From Clostridia bacterium (GTDB lineage: Bacteria; Bacillota_A; Clostridia; Christensenellales; CAG-138): a DNA stretch of 8,755 nucleotides. The DNA is taken from assembly GCA_017394605.1 (NCBI GenBank), contig JAFPXU010000102.1, positions 1-8,755 on the forward strand, given 5' to 3'. Below are positions 6,927 to 8,755 of this stretch, one piece after another. The first letter of the stretch is position 1. Each line of letters opens with the position of its first letter. Made by a program: the position numbers and the translations under genes. The notes below the pieces were generated by a model. That model was not told the origin of the DNA, made no database searches, and saw nothing but the letters and a program-made list of their open reading frames with translations.

Positions 6927-7853
6927 TTATCGTTTGTATTCCACTGGTTTCGTGTACCTCATCATAAGGACAGAGGTAACGACAACCACAGCCCCTACGA
7001 GGGCGAGAGTGACTTTTCCTGGGATGGTAAATATGAGGGAATGGAACCAGTCCCGGTTCAGCATATACATGAGGGGAATGTTTCCAATCACCATCATCAC
7101 CATCGTCCAGTACTCGTTCCGTACCTCGCCCAGCATGGTCGCCAACTCGTTGTTGACGATCCGCACGTCCGTCAGCTTCCCGACGATGGGGAGCAGGGTG
7201 TCTTTCAGCACCCGGTCGTCCTGACAGCCGATCAGCGCTTCGCACCATTCCCGGAAGATCTCATTATCGATCTTTTCCTTCATATTCCTTAACGCCCGCT
7301 TTGTATCGGAGGATACATAAAGGGCGTCGGAAACAAAGGCAGTGAACACATCCGTGATCGGCGGTTTCAGATACGCCAGATTCTCACGCACCGCATTCAC
7401 AATGTCATCCGTCCGGATGTACGACGTAGTGATGATGGAAAGAGCTGTTTCCAGCTCTTCCCTCACCTGCTTGTCGTAGTCCGCAATGGATTTGGCTGCC
7501 GCCGCAAAGGGAATTGCCGCAAATACCACCGCCGCAACAGGAATCAGGAACAGGTTCCCGATCATTACGGAGACGATGCACCCAGCCACCATCATGATGA
7601 CGGAGGTGGCGCAGACCCATGAGAAGGAGTTTGCTTTCCCGGTTGCGTTCAGAGCATCCCGGATGTGCAGAATCTCCTGCGTAAGCCTGCGGCTTTTCTT
7701 TCTCCCCTGTGCCAGCAATACCTTTTCACGGAGCGTCTTCTTTGGGGAGAGCATCCGCATCACATCGTTCGTGATGTCCTCCGGAGTCAGTCCAAACAGC
7801 AGAATGACCCCTGCCGCCAGAAGGAGGAAGACCACCAGAGAAATCCAGATCAT
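6927..7853 (-). CDS. TadB-like inner-membrane platform protein (T2SSF family)
   Basis: This 308-residue integral membrane protein should form, with its downstream neighbour, the platform that couples the ATPase to filament assembly. A hydrophobic segment lies at about residues 4-21, a hairpin at 79-119, and two more at about 249-266 and 280-298. Between them, residues 122-245 form the helical cytoplasmic T2SSF/GspF domain; the stretch starting VREELETALSIITTSYIRTD is characteristic. An AGGAGG Shine-Dalgarno at 7861-7866, 7 nt from the ATG, supports the start, which also overlaps the ATPase stop by 4 nt. The position directly after a CpaF ATPase and before a second T2SSF protein is the canonical tadA-tadB-tadC order. 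The B versus C assignment rests mainly on gene order. Confidence 0.88.
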   Translation of the reverse strand: MIWISLVVFLLLAAGVILLFGLTPEDITNDVMRMLSPKKTLREKVLLAQGRKKSRRLTQEILHIRDALNATGKANSFSWVCATSVIMMVAGCIVSVMIGNLFLIPVAAVVFAAIPFAAAAKSIADYDKQVREELETALSIITTSYIRTDDIVNAVRENLAYLKPPITDVFTAFVSDALYVSSDTKRALRNMKEKIDNEIFREWCEALIGCQDDRVLKDTLLPIVGKLTDVRIVNNELATMLGEVRNEYWTMVMMVIGNIPLMYMLNRDWFHSLIFTIPGKVTLALVGAVVVVTSVLMMRYTKPVEYKR

Positions 7854-8755
7854 ACGCTCTCCTCCTTCATATACCTGTTCAGTTCGTTCTGCGGAACGCC
7901 GTACTGGATCAGGCGGCGGCGAAGGTTATCCGACATGATGTTCGTCTTCCCGAATACGCCGTCGATCTGATACTCCCCGTCAATCACGTCATTTTTCGTG
8001 ATATTGTAAGCGTACAGGCTCCGATATTCGCGTTCCCCGGACGGGGTGATGGCACACTCGGAAATGTCCATGATTTTTCTGGCGTTGTTTTCAAGCTTGT
8101 GGGTGTACACAACCAGCGGAAAGGCTTGTCCAGCTTGAGTCAGAGAGGTATTGAAGTCGATTGGAAACCTCTTCTGACACAGCAAGGCAATTCTCATATG
8201 CGCCGCCGCACCCGGCCCGGCATGGACAGTCGAAACGACAGTATGTCCGGTGAGGGAAGCTTCCACCGCAGAATAGCACTCGGTATCCCGCATTTCGCCG
8301 ACGCACACGATGTCCGGGTTAAAGCGTAAAGACGCGACAACCAGGTCTTCCTGCGTAATGTCATAGGCGGGATTGTCAGAAGGTCTGGACAACGTATGAA
8401 CGACGTTGTTGGTGACGTCCCCGTCCGCGTCCCGTCTGACAAGCGAAAGCTCGCGGGAGCCGGATTCGATGGTGAATACCCGCTTCCCGTCCGGGATTGA
8501 TCCCATGATTGCGTTCAAAAGCGTTGTCTTACCGGAGCTTGTTGCCCCAGCTACCACAAAGGGGACGCCGTACCGGATGCACATACACAGAAAACCGACC
8601 ATTTCCTCCGTCGCAAAGCCAGTATCGATCAGGTTCTGCCTGTCAACCCTCTGCGGATGGAGCAGACGAATGGAGACGGAGACCCCACATTCCTCGTCCA
8701 CTATGGGATTCTTCAAGGCGGTGATTCTCGTATTGTTCGGAAGGTGCCCCTGTGC
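7850..8755 (-). CDS. TadA/CpaF-type secretion ATPase, C-terminal part (5' end outside window)
   Basis: This is a hexameric cytoplasmic AAA-like ATPase that would power assembly of a Tad/type IV-like pilus or secretion apparatus. The frame is open to the right edge and ends with TGA, giving 301 visible residues. Visible residues 70-78 form the Walker A loop (GATSSGKTT). Residues 146-157 form the Walker B region (NPDIVCVGEMRD), and GHTVVSTVHA near 170-179 is the His box. The segment before the Walker B motif that normally reads IED.AEL is IESGSREL here, so this is a divergent CpaF subfamily. The C-terminal SDNLRRRLIQYGVP helix is typical of CpaF proteins. The stop overlaps the next gene's start as ATGA, which suggests translational coupling to the TadB-like gene. 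The N-terminal domain is missing only because the window ends. The family call is secure; which substrate it serves is inferred. Confidence 0.93.
   Translation of the reverse strand, partial: AQGHLPNNTRITALKNPIVDEECGVSVSIRLLHPQRVDRQNLIDTGFATEEMVGFLCMCIRYGVPFVVAGATSSGKTTLLNAIMGSIPDGKRVFTIESGSRELSLVRRDADGDVTNNVVHTLSRPSDNPAYDITQEDLVVASLRFNPDIVCVGEMRDTECYSAVEASLTGHTVVSTVHAGPGAAAHMRIALLCQKRFPIDFNTSLTQAGQAFPLVVYTHKLENNARKIMDISECAITPSGEREYRSLYAYNITKNDVIDGEYQIDGVFGKTNIMSDNLRRRLIQYGVPQNELNRYMKEESV

Noticed and set aside
6081..7292. Long plus-strand open frame (403 codons) opposite the TadB/TadC genes
   Set aside because: Its product is His/Arg/Pro-rich without family features, while the opposite strand holds two T2SSF proteins.

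Overview
The window looks like a piece of an accessory (probably integrative/conjugative or plasmid-borne) region of a Bacillota genome, most likely a gut Clostridia member. Three things suggest this: strong AGGAGG-type ribosome binding sites, DUF4320-, DUF3848- and DUF3849-like proteins that are typical of Clostridia, and an exported stalk-domain protein of the copper amine oxidase N-terminal family. All genes lie on the minus strand, so the operon reads from the right edge to the left edge. Neighbours either overlap by 4 nt (ATGA) or are separated by about 60 nt or less. No RNA genes, IS elements, CRISPR arrays or convincing terminators were seen.

Right half (8755 to 5135): a Tad/type IV-pilus-like export core. 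In transcription order it holds the C-terminal part of a TadA/CpaF ATPase, a TadB-like and a TadC-like inner-membrane platform protein, a DUF4320 pseudopilin-like protein, and a second TadE-like single-pass protein. No Flp major pilin, prepilin peptidase, TadZ or outer component is visible. They may lie upstream, or the two small membrane proteins may be the filament subunits.

Middle (5085 to 3993): two small cytosolic-looking proteins. One matches DUF3849 and the other resembles DUF3848, families usually met in Clostridia conjugative elements. Their bodies are unrelated, yet they end in nearly the same tail (KPSILE..KQH.VP...KETVL), and parts of that tail are identical at the DNA level.

Left part (3941 to 1): two exported proteins. 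The first is a signal-peptide protein with a paired stalk domain and an unrecognised C-terminal half. The second is a very large secreted or surface protein of at least 961 residues that runs off the left edge. It has a signal peptide, an 18-cysteine CxxCG-rich region, a poly-Gly linker, a beta-rich middle, and at least five tandem carboxypeptidase-regulatory/Cna-B-like repeats. Three of these are exactly 83 codons long.

Together the layout suggests a Tad-like machine co-expressed with its surface adhesin and accessory factors on a mobile element. The role of the DUF3848/3849 pair and its shared tail is the least explained part.
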